A stretch of 64,000 nucleotides of DNA. Origin: Poecilobothrus nobilitatus. Lineage: Eukaryota; Arthropoda; Insecta; Diptera; Dolichopodidae. Positions 1 through 11,990 of this stretch are shown here, piece after piece. The stretch spans positions 239,221,825 to 239,285,824 of the forward strand of contig OX352774.1 in assembly GCA_947095535.1 (NCBI GenBank). The letters are read 5' to 3'. The position numbers and the translations under genes were made by a program. The notes beneath the pieces are model-generated. The model saw only the letters and a program-made list of their open reading frames with translations, made no database searches and was not told the DNA's origin. Numbering within the stretch: position 1 is the stretch's first letter; every line of letters starts with the position of its first letter.

Positions 1-2030
1 ATAATATTAATATATGTACGAGTATTTATACAGTATTTCATAGTTTTCTATAAAATTATTTGGAAAAGAACTCTTATAAAGAGTTACAAGAATAATTTTA
101 TTAAAATTTAACAACTTTATAAATCTTTTGAAATTTTTTTTTTCTATATTTTTTTTTAATTTTTCGAAAATAGAAATATTTTTAAATAAAACTCTCTAAC
201 AATCAAAGTTTACAACTTTATTTAATGAATTCTTCTTATTTCTATATTATTGTATTTTTGTCTGATCATCTTTAACAAAAACAATTCAACACATTGAATT
301 GAATCGTCAACTTCTTAAATTTCCATTTAGATTTGTGTCAAAATATCAAAAATTTAAGAGATAAATACGCCACTAAAGGAAAAAATTAAACGAGGTTAAA
401 TGGTTTGTGTACTAGCTAAATAAATTTTATTTGGGAGAATAAAGAAAGAATTGTTTAAAGTATGGTAACCAAAAATGACATAGTTCAACATAATGTATAG
501 GTAAATATTATATTTTTTCGTCATACCTACAGCTATAGTCATTTGTCAAAATATACATCGAACCATAATATTATAAGCAAACATAAGAAATACTTATAAC
601 AAAGAAAAGGTTACATAGAAAATAATATTTATTGTAAAATTTTAAGAAAACAATAAAAAATGAGTCAGTTTATTGTTTTTTTAAGCAAATATGTTTGATA
701 TAAGTAAAAGTTTAAAATTGAATATAATAGAAGATGAAACAAAAAAAACTGTCAACTAAGAAATGTCAAAATTTACTATGTCAATTCTATTCTGATCGAA
801 TTAACATACAAGAAGATTTCCGATAAGCGGAACTGAACATTATGTCGAACAATGTCATTTTGGTTATCACTTTAAATTAAATAAATAAATAAATATTTCT
901 TTTTAATTTAAAATATGAACTAGCGGAAAAAGGATATCTAATGTTATAAATATCGTAAAAAATTGATAATTGGCTTATTTTAAGATCAAGTTTTTTTATT
1001 TTTTTTAATGGCAATTAAATTATTTTCTATAAACTATGGTTATTTTTTCTCAATATACATATGTGACGACTTTAGAATCCATACTCAATTTTATAAAGTA
1101 CAATCTTGTTTTCAGTATTGTGGTTTAAAATTGAAAACTACAAAAATGAATACAAATTAAATTTAAAAAAAAAAAAAAGCATAATAGGTTTAGGACAATG
1201 TAGGTTTTTCCTAGAAATTTATAATAATATATTACGAATAACTTGAATTTTAAAAAAAAAAAGACATTTTGTTATTCTTATAACTTTTTATCATTTTTAT
1301 GGTCTTTTTGAAAATATCAGTCCTGTATTCAATTATAATTTAAGTTAAAGTATACGTGTGGGTAGGTATAAATATACATACATACACACATGCAAATAAA
1401 TATAGAAATTTCTAAAGGAAATAATTTTATTAAAAATAAAATTAGTGTAACAAAGAAAAGTACCACTCAATGTTCATATTATATAATATTTTAGTACAAA
1501 AATATTTTTAAGGAACACAATTTTTTATTTAAAAAAAAAAATAAGAAAAATTTAAAACAAAACAATATAAAAAAAATTGTTTTTTTTTTTTTGTTCTGTT
1601 TGCATTTTAAACAAATTTCTACAAGAGAAAAAACAAAACAAAGTTAGGAAAAACTTTATGTTTTAAACTTGTAGGTACATGAAAATAGTTTTAACTATAC
1701 TCGTAGAAAACAAAAATCTTAAAGTACCTACCTAAGTACTTTTGTTAGTTTTTTCTCAAATTTTTGCAGCACCTTAAAAAAAAGAAAACAAAAAAAAAAA
1801 AAAAGAATTTAAAATTGTAAATATTGTACACATTTTTTCAATTATCTTAAAATATACATTTTGTACTTAGAATGCTTTAACATAAATATAAGCTGCAATA
1901 TATAAATTTGTGTTGATACAATAGATATTAAATTAAACAACTAAAGAATTTTTGTAAGATGTTTTTAATATCTACATAAAATAAATCCTCCACAAATCTA
2001 TGAAATTTTCAATTCAATAGAAATTTTATT
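1..2030. other. AT-rich stretch without genes
   Basis: This is AT-rich sequence with many A and T homopolymer runs and short (AATA)n patches. No reading frame of useful length, tRNA box, or terminal inverted repeat stands out on either strand. It reads like intron or intergenic DNA. Confidence 0.6.
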
Positions 2031-2170
2031 TATTTTTTTTTTATTGCATTTCTCTGCCACATAAATGTGGACAGGAAATTACACAGCCTTTCCTGTTCAG
2101 ACGATCCCACACACCCTCGATATTTACTGCGTATTTTATACGCTCTTACCCACTAGGCCACCGAGGCCCC
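2031..2170 (-). mobile_element. tRNA-derived SINE, internally deleted (copy S1)
   Basis: On the minus strand this begins GGGGCCTCGGTGGCCTAGTGG, which contains a good RNA polymerase III A box, and ends in a poly(A) tail (a T run on the plus strand near 2031-2041). It matches the full copies at 37850 and 50818 at both ends. It lacks the middle part, including most of the B-box region and the hairpin, so it is an internally deleted copy. A possible short T/A-rich target duplication lies in the flanks but is not convincing in such AT-rich DNA. Like other SINEs it would have been copied by a LINE reverse transcriptase acting in trans. Confidence 0.8.
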
Positions 2171-2276
2171 TTTATTTTTAAATACCTATAGGTACATTTT
2201 TTTTTACCTATATGGCACGATTTATAAACCATATTTTATAATGCATTGCGTATACCAGATTTGACAAAATAAAAAA

Positions 2277-2325
2277 TTTTCGAATACGGAAACTTTTCGA
2301 ATACTGAAACTTTTCGAATATTTTA
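2277..2325. repeat. 17-bp minisatellite, about 2.8 units
   Basis: The unit TTTTCGAATACGGAAAC occurs at 2277-2293, again with one change at 2294-2310 (CTG in place of CGG), and partially at 2311-2325. It is a small tandem repeat in otherwise non-repetitive AT-rich DNA. Confidence 0.8.
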
Positions 2326-3203
2326 TTTTTTTATGGATATGAAATTTTAAACTTAGATTTGAAAACAAAAAAATTAAGAAAAAAACATAGGCTTTCAATC
2401 CTTAATATGACCAAAATTCGAATGGAAATCTTTTAAAAATTTTAAGATAAATAAAAAATTTTTACTTGTTTTTCTTTTCTATTTTTTTGTCAATTTTCTT
2501 ACTAAAAGCATTCAAAGTTTCTAAAAACAAAAAAAAAAATACCTATTTTAGTCCTTTACATTATTCATACAAACTTATTTTACTTACTTAAAAAATTTCC
2601 TATTTTTATTTCAATTTTATTTTTAGATATTTTTTTACACTTTTATTGATTTTTCTTAAAAGAAAACTTTTATATTAAGAAAATCAAAAAAAAAAAATAA
2701 ACAAAAAAAACTTTAATTTAAAGCTCTCAAGTATTTAAGGCTCCCATGAGATCGATTCTAATGTGTGTATTAGACTCTTTTTAAGGTTATCTAAAAAAAA
2801 ATATATAGAATATACGTCTTATTTTGTTTTTCTTTTAAATTTTAAAATTTCTCATAGAAAATTTGTTCAAGTCATCAATTAGAGTCGATTAAAATCGATT
2901 ATTTCATATAAAAAAAAAAAAAAAAAAGAACCAAGGACATTTAATTTCTTTAGAATTTTACGAATATCAATTTATTTTTTCTGAGAAAGTTTTAATATAT
3001 TTAAAGTAAACTTTTTGTTTTTTTAAGAAAATTTTTATATTATATTATGTATTTAGTACAATTTTAAATATCAATAAAATCGTCTTAGAAAATAATTCTT
3101 TTATGTGGTGATTCACATAAATAAGACTTTTAACTGAACATTGAACATAGACTTTCGTTGAACATTGTCATGTTGAACATTTTTTCAATAAAATAAATTT
3201 AAG

Positions 3204-3267
3204 GAACCTTAAATCATAATATTGATCAATAAATCATAAACAATAAATCAATCATGATTTAAGGTTC
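3204..3267. repeat. 64-nt inverted repeat with 14-bp perfect arms
   Basis: The left arm GAACCTTAAATCAT (3204-3217) is the exact reverse complement of 3254-3267, with a 36-nt A/T-rich loop. It may be a remnant of a small palindromic element or a chance hairpin. No neighbouring copy was recognised. Confidence 0.7.
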
Positions 3268-5255
3268 ACCTAAAGAGACACGTTCTTTGCCGCTGCGGTT
3301 GTAGAAAATATAAAAATGTTTAAAATGGTTTCAGGATTATTATATAAGAGACTGTTATATTCTTTTTTAAGTTTCTTTACAGCTAAATAGAAATTATTAT
3401 TATTTCATTGTTAAAACAATCATTTTTTTTTTTGCTTTTAAACCATCATAAAATTCAGTTATTTAAGAAAAAATAATTAAAATTGGTATTTCGAATTTTA
3501 TGTATATAAAAATAATCATTAGAGTATTACTTGAAAATATATCGAATTTAATAAATTGTGTATTTTATATTATAATATTAGAATCGGTTTAAATAAAAGC
3601 CTGAAGAATTTCTATAGAATGTCCTTTTTATCTCTACACTTAATTTTAACTTATTTTTCCTATACCTACTTACGATATAGTTAAAACCATTTAAAAAAGT
3701 TGATTTTTAAATACATATTTATATAAAAAATAATATAAAATCTATGGAAAAAGAAAATAAAAAAAAAACACAAATTTTAAATCAGTTTTTAAAGAAAGAT
3801 TTTAAATTTTGATAAATTTTTTTATTTTATTTAGTAAATTTTAAGGTAAAACTTATAAATGAAAATAAAACTTTAAAAGGACAAAATTTAAATCCTAATT
3901 AAATTTATTTAATAATAAAATACTATCAATATTATTTAATTTTTTCCAGAAACATCATAATAGGATAATAATTACTTAAGTTTTTATTTTATAAAATCCA
4001 TAAAAGTAATTAAGAATAGAAAACAAAGCGTTTTTTAGAGACAAATAATTTATTAAAATATAAAAAATATATTAAAATAGAAATTGAAAATTTATATTGG
4101 AAAATTATGAAAATTTAGAAAATGATATTTTGTTATATTTTTTCAATTTACATAAAAAAAATCCGTCTTAATTTTAAAATTAAACTAAAATAAAGCCATT
4201 TTTATTGTGAATATTTTAATAATTAACTTTACTAGATAAAATTGCATATTTCATACAGTGTTTTTTTTTTTTTTTTTAATTTTTTATTTTGCTTTTAAAA
4301 TTTTTTTATTATTTTAGCTATAATTTTATATGCATTTTATTTTTTTTAAATTTTATACTAATTGGAAAATTTAAAAAAACAACTATAATTTTTTCATAAT
4401 GATAAAAATTAACCTAAACTTACTTCTAAACTTAAAACTAATCCCTAACCTACTTTACAACTAATTAATCCACAAGCTGCTTCTTTTTAGACTACTATAG
4501 AAGCCACAAAAAATTTCGTTCTATTTTTTTTCTGTCCTTATCCGCCAATGACTTGTTAAATTTTTGCTGTATATTTCATACAGTGTGAGTCACCTAAAAG
4601 CAATGTCATAGGCCTTAATATCTTTGAGAACGTGCCAATATTAAAATTTCAAATGATTTATTTAAAACAAATCAAGATCAATGAAAGAGTCCTTTAAATA
4701 CATAATGTGTTGGAAAATTCGAGAAAGGGCTCTTATCAAATATTCGGCATGTACATATATTGAAATAATTTGTTTACATCTATAATAAGACAATTTATAT
4801 AGAATTTATGTTAATATAACTATTATAATATTCTAAATAGGTACATTTATTAAATACAAAATTATCTAACCAAAATTAAAGTTACTGATTTATCAATCGA
4901 AATGAAAGTTTAAAACAAAAGTTCAATCAAGCCATTTCGAAATTTAAAATAATAAAATATGTAATTCTTGTCTAAGATAATAAATGGCCCACAAGTATAT
5001 TATAATATTTGTATTTTAGAATTTTAAATAATACTTAACAGCAGTAGAGTAATTCACTACTTAGAAGTATTATTTTTTTTAATAGAATTGATATTTAGTT
5101 TAAGATGAATAATAATCGATTTAGTGTATGAGTCTAATAGACCATAACAAGACCAATTCGAATTGGAAAATATAAGGTCTAATCAATATTTTTAGAATAA
5201 ATAAAGTCTAATGTTTCCAATATTTTAAAATATTTTTATATTGATACAGTATTTA

Positions 5256-5473
5256 GTTCCCGGATATATTAAAATTATTGCTCCTCCGTTTGGAACATAG
5301 CGAAATAAGCCCGATTGATATCGACTCAAGAGTTTCGATCCGATCAGAATCGAAAAATTAATTAGGCATATTTTTTTTTGTTTTTGATAATAATTTAAAA
5401 TAATACATAGTTTACTACAAAGGTTTGTACGGGTATTTAAGAGTTGACAAGGGCAACTGTATTCTTCCTCGTT
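5256..5473 (+). mobile_element. Short, internally deleted family A HINE (copy A5)
   Basis: The left part carries the family A 5' text (ATTGCTCCTCCGTTTGGAAC, then CGAAATAAGC, then CGATCCGATCAGAATCG). The right part carries the complete family A 3' end: GTACGGGTAT, a hairpin stem AGTTGAC/GGCAACT, and CTTCCTCGTTT. About 1.35 kb of core found in the full copies at 8922 and 39945 is missing. Both ends survive with the centre lost, as is common for non-autonomous Helentron derivatives. Confidence 0.75.
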
Positions 5474-5520
5474 TTCTTTATAATTTAATTCCCAAATTTT
5501 AATTTATTTATGTGTTCTTT

Positions 5521-5705
5521 TATTTTTTTTTTTAGTTTATTTCCCTGCCACATAAATGTGACAAGGAAATTACACATAGCTTTTCGTTTTCAGACGTAGC
5601 TGTAAATGTCATAAGGAGGAATGACGTGTGTGGAATTCGAACATACACGCCCTCGATATTCACACCTATTTTATACGCTGTTACCCACTAGGTTACCGAG
5701 GTACT
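5521..5705 (-). mobile_element. tRNA-derived SINE (copy S2)
   Basis: This is a diverged, near full-length minus-strand copy of the SINE at 37850 and 50818. Minus-strand order is: GGTAACCTAGTGGGTAAC (A-box region), a degraded B box (opposite GAATTCGAACATA), the text CCTTATGACATTTACAG, then TTTCCTTGTCACATTTATG, and a poly(A) tail seen as the T run at 5523-5533. Mutations in both promoter boxes suggest an old, inactive copy. Confidence 0.85.
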
Positions 5706-6455
5706 CTTTATTTTATTATTTTGTTTAGATATTTATAATATATGTATGTGTATTTATAAACTTCAGAATTGATTAGATATTGACATTAAAGATGTATCTA
5801 ATCTTAAAATTTCCTCTAATTCGGAATCTTGCATAATATGTACCTATTGTATAAATATTTTGAAAAAAGCATATAATTCTGATTTTGTAATCAACATTAA
5901 GTCCACAATTCTACATTTGAAATAACTGCGTAAAAACTTGTTAGTGAAACTCTAATTTTGTAATCAAATTTAAAATCCTTAATAATTTTTCTTACATAAT
6001 TATTTTAAAATGGTATGCTGTTGTCATTCGCAAATCCTCATACTAAACAAATTATTGAAACCCGGATTATGTTACCATACTAATAAAATCTTTCCTAAAT
6101 CAGAATTTCGTATATATTTTTATATCAATAATATAATAAATATTTTCCTTTTCCCAGAATAATAAAGTTTAAGAAGCGCTATTTTCCTTCGAATCGGTAA
6201 TAATATCTAACCCTGAAATTTCGAGACTTAGTTAAATTTTATTACCCCATCGAAAAATTGCGACTTTCCCTTAGGTCTTATTGCACTCCTTCAACGACCT
6301 CATGCTTGTTATAGAAGTAGGAACTAAACAGTTATAAAATTATTTTTAATAACCTGTAGAGAATTGCGTTTTACATCATTTACTTTAGAAGTTCATACAA
6401 TATAATTAAGAAAAGAATAATGTAAAAATTAGGTTTGATATGAATTTATCGTTTT

Positions 6456-7287
6456 TAGCACATTTAAAAAAAAATTTAAAATAAATGTGCCTATTAGATT
6501 CACTATGTCCGTCCGTCAGTCTGTTTACAAAACTTCTACACCGTTAAAGATAGAAAAAAAATGTTAACCATGGGTATGTCTCAAAAAAATTAATATTCTA
6601 GAACAAATTATTCATGCAGCCCCATCCACTACGGAGCTACAGTCCCTCAAACTTTGAACAAGCCCTATTTTCAAATTTGTATATCTCATGTTCTACATAA
6701 CAGTGTTTTAATCTGAAAACGCCATTCGACAGAAATTTTTTTTACCTTTATCAATATCAAAATTATACATTTTTTTTTAAAAATATATTATTTAAATTTA
6801 CCGTTATATAAAATTTAATTTTGCATGATTTTTCTATTTTTATAACTCCGTCACGTTTTTAGACAGGGACTTGACATTTTGAAGTAAGAAAGAACTTTTA
6901 GAATTAGTATAAGTTTTAAAAAAGTATAAATTTTATATATATAAGAATAAATTTTTCTGAATCACCCCCTGTTTATGAGCTATAAGGGCTCAAAAATTAA
7001 AATTTTGCAGTTTTTAAACACTTGAAATTTAGGCACCGGTACATATTTTTCTTCGGCAAGACATAAAAATTAAAGCTCCAGTAATATACTTTTACATGTG
7101 TTAACGGTTTTTCTTAATTATATTGGGTTCCGGACTTACGGCCCCTCAAAATTGCAAAAAAGTCTTATTTTCACATATTTTCTTATTATTTACGAAATTT
7201 TGGTACAAGTTAAAATTCTTTACAGGTTGTACTATCTTTTGGAAATGTACGCTTTTAAAAACCGTTGGTTTACGTTCTGCCTTGTTT
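6456..7287 (+). mobile_element. Family C HINE (copy C1)
   Basis: The element is about 830 bp and non-coding. Its 5' end forms a hairpin (TTTTTAGCACATTT pairing with AAATGTGC about 20 nt on), followed by a short (GTCC)n stretch and TCTGTTTACAAAACTTCTAC. The core includes CACTACGGAGCTACAG and CTGAAAACGCCA, which recur in family A. The 3' end is GTACGCTTTTAAAAACCG...TGCCTTGTTT. Other copies lie at 29567, 45995 and 51798. The layout (5' hairpin, microsatellite, constant 3' end, T-rich target) matches DINE-1/HINE elements, which insert without a target duplication. The class assignment is an inference; the repetition is directly visible. Short frames near 7098-7311 lie inside this repeat and are not genes. 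Confidence 0.85.
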
Positions 7288-8354
7288 AATCTGGTATCGA
7301 TTTCAATTTAAATCTTAATTTTTCACAACTCATAACAATTTTCTAAAAATGATTATTAAATTTGCGTTATTTTACGTTTTCATTCCTTTAATCTACAGCT
7401 AATTAATTTATAAAATCTTTTTCTTTTTTTTTTAAATAAAATGTTGATATGTACGAAAAATTTGAATACACATATTTCGAAACTGAATCAAATGAGACCA
7501 ATGCTAAACTTTAATGTGATTTATTAAAAAAAAAAAAACAAAGCCATTTTAAATTAAAATTTTCTAAATAATAATTTGATATTCATGAAAAACCTGGTAA
7601 GTACCTACCAGTAAAAAAAAACCTAAATTTAAAAGGATAAATACTTATGATACTTATGTTCTGGATATCAATAATTTTTTGTATATAAGTGGTTTTTAGG
7701 GTATTTTTTGGTACTTATTAAATACTGTGAATTTGTAAAAATGATTTGAAAGTCTGTCTCAAAAAAAGTTTAAAAATAGAAGAGAAAATGAGAATGAGAA
7801 AAACCATATAAGTAGGATATAAATATAAAGTTTTAAAATTGCTGTTCAAAGGATACAAAAAACCAGAATATTTTTGTAAATTTTTACTTAAAATGTTAAT
7901 TTATAAAAAAATACATAATATATATACCTACATGATATTTTGCATGTAGGATATTAAGATACAAAAAAAAACAGAAAAACAAGGTATCTAATGAAGAAAG
8001 GATGAGAAAGCCATGTGCAAAGATCCAGAAATGTAAAAAAAAATAAATAATATATTTTTAAGGATTTTTTGTTATTATATAATACCTAGAGAATAAATAT
8101 ATTCATATATCAGTAATAAGAGATACATAATATTATATTAGTAGATATTAAAAAGTAATATATTATATACCCTACATATACTTGTATAATAAACGAATAG
8201 TCTTAACTTATAGAGATGTTTTAATTTTGTTAAATTTTAAATTGGACCTTTTGCACTTTTTGTTATGGTTTCGCACAAACTAGCGGCATAAAAAACCATT
8301 GTTTTTAATTAAAAACAAGGATAAATTATTCAAAAATAATTACTTTATAATTAA
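7288..8354. other. AT-rich stretch without genes
   Basis: This is AT-rich sequence with simple A/T runs. I saw no gene, tRNA box or inverted-repeat element. Confidence 0.6.
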
Positions 8355-8921
8355 AACGAGGAAGAATACAGTTGCCTTTGGCAACTCTTAGATACCCGTA
8401 CGAACCGTTAGTATGTTCACAGCCTGTCACTCTGCATACAATATTATTTTTTTAATATTTTAGTATTTTAAAATAATTTTGGTGAATTTCTAGTACTATG
8501 GGTTGTACATATATTCAAACTATATGTTTATATGTAAATTCTTCAAAAGCAGATTCTAACCTTCCACAAAACGATTATCAATCCAAAACTTTTTCAAATA
8601 TTCTATAGTACTATTTAATACTAAGCGGTAAATGTATATTAAATTTACTTAGTACAAAATAGTAAATATAATTTTAAATATTATATTATATTATATTTAA
8701 ATATTCCATTGACAGAATAATTTCTTATAAGTACAATAAAATACATATATGTATGTAAATACGGCGCTATATAATATACATATATACTCTTATCATTCAT
8801 TCACTAGTGACATATACAGTATGTAAATAAACATGATATTATATAAGTATGTATATATATCAATATCATATAAATAAAAATTCTTCAAGCAACCGTTATG
8901 TTGTTTATTTATTTACATTTT
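8355..8921 (-). mobile_element. Outer family A HINE, 3' part (copy A1, left piece)
   Basis: This is the 3' half of a minus-strand family A element. It starts at the reverse complement of the constant end (CGAGGAAGAATACAG). It has a perfect 3' hairpin stem (AGTTGCC/GGCAACT around a 3-nt loop), then the subterminal GATACCCGTACGAACC, and runs to the T tract ending at 8920. There it is interrupted by copy A2. The rest of the same element resumes at 10506, as the uninterrupted copy at 38283-39861 shows. Confidence 0.9.
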
Positions 8922-10505
8922 TATACCCGTACGATAGGATCGGGTATAATAAAATTACTCCTCCGTTTGTAACACCTCGAAATAAGCGAGCTAGATATAC
9001 CTTCAAAGGTATGGATCGGATCAGAAAAAAATTCTAAGACTTTTGAGCCATGTCCGTCCGTCCGTCCGTCCGTCCGTCAGCACGCTAACTCAAAAACTAA
9101 GAAAGCTAGAATCTTGAAATTTACACAAAATATTCTGGGAGTAATTTGTAGGTTCCCTATTTTTTTTGGTTGAGTTTGGACCAAGCCTTAGGGTAGCTCT
9201 CGAACACCTAACTTTTAGATCCCGACATTTTTTTTGCAATAGAGCTATGAAATTTTAACCACTGATAGATCTCACAAAAATATTAATTTTATTTTTAATA
9301 ACTTTTTTTTGTAGCCCCACCCGTTACGGAGCTACAGCTCTCCAAAGGTTCAAAAAAGCTCTATATTTAAATTGTTATAGCACAAGTTGTATAAGGTATA
9401 TCTTCAGTTTGAAAACGCCAAACGATTACTACTTTTATTAGCTTTAAAAGTATATATACAATAAATATATATTTGTGGCATACGGTGTCTTAATTTACCG
9501 TTATGTGAAACTCAAATTTTGCAAAATCCTTCAACCCTTCTATCTTCTAAACGGTTTAAGTTGGAAACTTGCAATTTTGACAGAAGTTAGATCTTTAAAA
9601 ATAAGTATGAGTCATTTCAGAAATTTTTTTTGTATCACCCCCCGTTTAGGAGCTGTAAGGGGTCAAAAACTGAAAATTTCCTATTTTTAAACACCTGTAA
9701 CTTGAACACCTGTTAAAATTTTTTTAAAGTAATACATAAAAATTAAAGCTTCAATATTATATTCTTATTTCTGTTAACAACTTTTTTTAATAATGTAGGG
9801 TTACTTTATAATTGACGAAAGTGTTACTTGATTTTTTCAAATTTTCTAACAAATTTCTTTAAAACGAATTTTTTCCATTTTGTTTTACTCGATAATTTGA
9901 AATTGTTGAGGATATAATGCGTAGTACATAAAAATGCAAATAAATAAACAACATAACGGTTGCTTGAAGAATTTTTATTTATATGATATTAATATATATA
10001 CATACTTATATAATATCATGTTTATTTACATATCGTATATGTCACTAGTGAATGAATGATAAGAGTATATATGTATATTATATAGCGCCGTATTTACATA
10101 CATATATGTATTTTATTCTACTTATAAGAAATTATTCTGTCAATGGAATATTTAAATATAATATAATATAATATTTAAAATTATATTTACTATTTTGTAC
10201 TAAGTAAATTTAATATACATTTACCGCTTAGTATTAAATGGTACTATAGAATATTTGAAAAAGTTTTGGATTGATAATCGTTATATGAAAGGTTAGAATC
10301 TGCTTTTGAAGAATGTACATATAAACATATAGTTTGAATATATGTACAACCCATAGTTCTAGAAATTATAAAATTCACCCAAATTATTTTAAAATACTAA
10401 AATATTAAAAAAATAATATTGTGAGCAGAGTGACAGGCTGTGAACATACTAACGGTTCGTACGGGTATCTAAGAGTTGACAAAGGCAACTGTATTCTTCC
10501 TCGTT
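8922..10505 (+). mobile_element. Inner complete family A HINE (copy A2)
   Basis: This complete element of about 1.58 kb lies inside copy A1. In order: the 5' hairpin TATACCCG...CGGGTATA (8922-8948), GGATCGGATCAG and GAGCCATG text, a (GTCC)n microsatellite (9052-9078), and a core containing ACCCGTTACGGAGCTACAG and TGAAAACGCCA that is shared with family C. A second module of about 560 bp follows (9945 onward). The 3' end has GTACGGGTATCTAAG, the hairpin AGTTGAC/GGCAACT and CTTCCTCGTTT. The 12-bp subterminal inverted repeat ATACCCGTACGA / TCGTACGGGTAT joins the two ends. No transposase or helicase is encoded. DINE-1/HINE elements use enzymes from autonomous Helentrons; that assignment rests on structure. 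Confidence 0.9.
9052..9078. repeat. (GTCC)n microsatellite inside HINE A2
   Basis: About 6.5 perfect units of the GTCC tetranucleotide follow GAGCCAT. The same repeat occupies the same place in the other HINE copies with different unit numbers (for example near 39711-39730, 40067-40104 and 57383-57410). It is therefore part of the element. Confidence 0.95.
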
Positions 10506-11240
10506 TTGTACTACGCATTATATCCTCAACAATTTCAAATTATCGAGTAAAACAAAATGCAAAAAATTCGAAGAAATTTGTTAGAAAATTTGCAAAAATC
10601 AAGTAACAATTTCGTCAATTATAAAGTAACCCTATATTATTAAAATTAAAAGAAGTTGTTAACAGAAATAAGAGTATTATATTGAAGCTTTAATTTTTGT
10701 GTATTACTTCAAAAAAATTTTAACAGGTGTTCAAGTTACAGGTGTTTAAAAATAGGAAATTTTCAGTTTTTGAGCCCTTACAGCTCCTAAACGGGGGGTG
10801 ATACAAAAAAAATTTCTGAAATGACTCATACTTATTTTCAAAGATCTAACTTTTGTCAAAATTTCAAGTTTCCAACTTAAACCGTTTAGAAGATAAAAGG
10901 GTTAAAGGATTTTGCAAAATTTGAATTTCGCATAACGGTAAATTAAGAAACCGTATGCCACAAATATATATTTATTGTATATATACTTTTAAAGTTAATA
11001 AAAGTAGCAATCGTTTGGAGTTTTCAAAATGAAGATATACCTTATACAACTTGTGCTATAATAATTTAAATATAGAGCTTTTTTGAACCTTTGGGGAGCT
11101 GTAGCTCCGTAATGGGTGGGACTACGAAAAAAGTTATTAAAAATAAAATTAATATTTTTGTGAAATCTATCAGCAGTTAAAATTGCATAGCTCTATTTCA
11201 AAAAAAATGTGGGGATCTAAAAATTAGGTGTTCGAGAGCT
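10506..11240 (-). mobile_element. Outer family A HINE, 5' part (copy A1, right piece, truncated)
   Basis: This continues copy A1 after the A2 insertion. The sequence TGTACTACGCATTATATCC, which directly follows the T tract in the uninterrupted copy at 38849-38880, resumes here. Homology runs to TTCGAGAGCT at 11240, then stops, so about 240-270 bp of the 5' end (microsatellite and 5' hairpin) is missing. Just after the break, ATTAGGTGTTCGAGAG is present a second time (11244-11259), so the break involved a small local duplication. Confidence 0.85.
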
Positions 11241-11870
11241 TTAATTAGGTGTTCGAGAGAGGTGAGATGTATACATAGTTTTTATTTTATTTAAACAAAA
11301 CAAAAAGTTTTTTTGTCTGTTTGTAGATATTTTTAACAGGTATAAAAAAAACATAACAAGGAAAAAAACGAAACTAATATTTTTTCCGTCCTCTTCTTTG
11401 GAGTTTAGACTGCTACTAAACATCTCCATTTTCTATGTATAATGACGTTATTTTGTTAAGGTTTCTCAAGTAAAATTATGGTGGCGCCAGTACATATTAT
11501 GACAGTTGTAATCCATCTTAGGTCGAATGTAGGCTTAATAAATATTTTAGACATCTCTTGAAGAAAAGTATGTTTTAGAAAGAGGAAAAAAATTCTAACA
11601 TATAGCTGCATATCGGAAATGTTTAAACCTTCGGACCGCTCTATATAATTATAGTGTTTACACCTTCGGACCGCTGTATATAAGAAAAGTGCTGATGGAA
11701 GGACTGAGGCTTGTTTATTTATTGATAAATTTTAACAATTAAATATTAATAAGCCCTATGTGCATTGAAGTAGTCTATGTTTCTGTAGCATACTAGATAT
11801 AAAATTATAATATGTAATATAGTTATTCTTGATATATTGAAATAAAATTGAGTCAGTTAAAAATTGGGTT
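11241..11870. other. AT-rich stretch with a short tandem repeat
   Basis: This interval begins with the duplicated scrap of HINE sequence (11244-11259). It also holds a two-unit tandem repeat of about 35 bp with the motif ACCTTCGGACCGCT at 11627 and 11662, each followed by TATATA. No gene was seen. Confidence 0.6.
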
Positions 11871-11990
11871 TTTTTGACAAGAAAATTACATAGCATCTCT
11901 TTGCCATGTGTGGCTCTGTAAATGTCGTAAAGAGAAATTATTGTTACGATGTGTATCGGATTCGTACCCACCCTCCCAATGTTACAGAGT
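11871..11990 (-). mobile_element. Truncated SINE (copy S6)
   Basis: The text GAAAATTACATAGCATCTC, then TGGCTCTGTAAATGTCGTAA, then GGATTCGTACCCACC matches the tail, body and B-box part of the SINE at 37850 in the same order. The A-box head is missing or unrecognisable. It is an old 3' fragment; short frames crossing it are not genes. Confidence 0.65.

Larger units (their letters stand above)
2171..5129. other. AT-rich stretch without genes
   Basis: This is AT-rich non-coding sequence. It contains a 17-bp minisatellite (2277-2325), a short perfect hairpin at 3101-3120 (TTATGTG/CACATAA), a longer hairpin at 3204-3267, and two copies about 320 bp apart of a motif containing TTTCATACAGTGT (near 4249 and 4574). 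I see nothing coding. Confidence 0.6.
5130..6310. mobile_element. Decayed foldback element of family D, with nested insertions
   Basis: Parts of this interval resemble the better preserved foldback element at 61053-62217. AATAAAGTCTAATG occurs near 5205 and again near 61182. The text around 5811-5900 (CTCTAATTCGGAATCTTGC, then TATAAATATTTTGAAAAAAGC, then TCTGATTTTGTAATC) matches the ~110-bp internal units of that element in the same orientation as its right half. A short HINE (5256-5473) and a SINE (5521-5705) lie inside, so this would be the oldest layer. The ends are poorly defined and the similarity is partial, so the extent is tentative. Confidence 0.4.
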
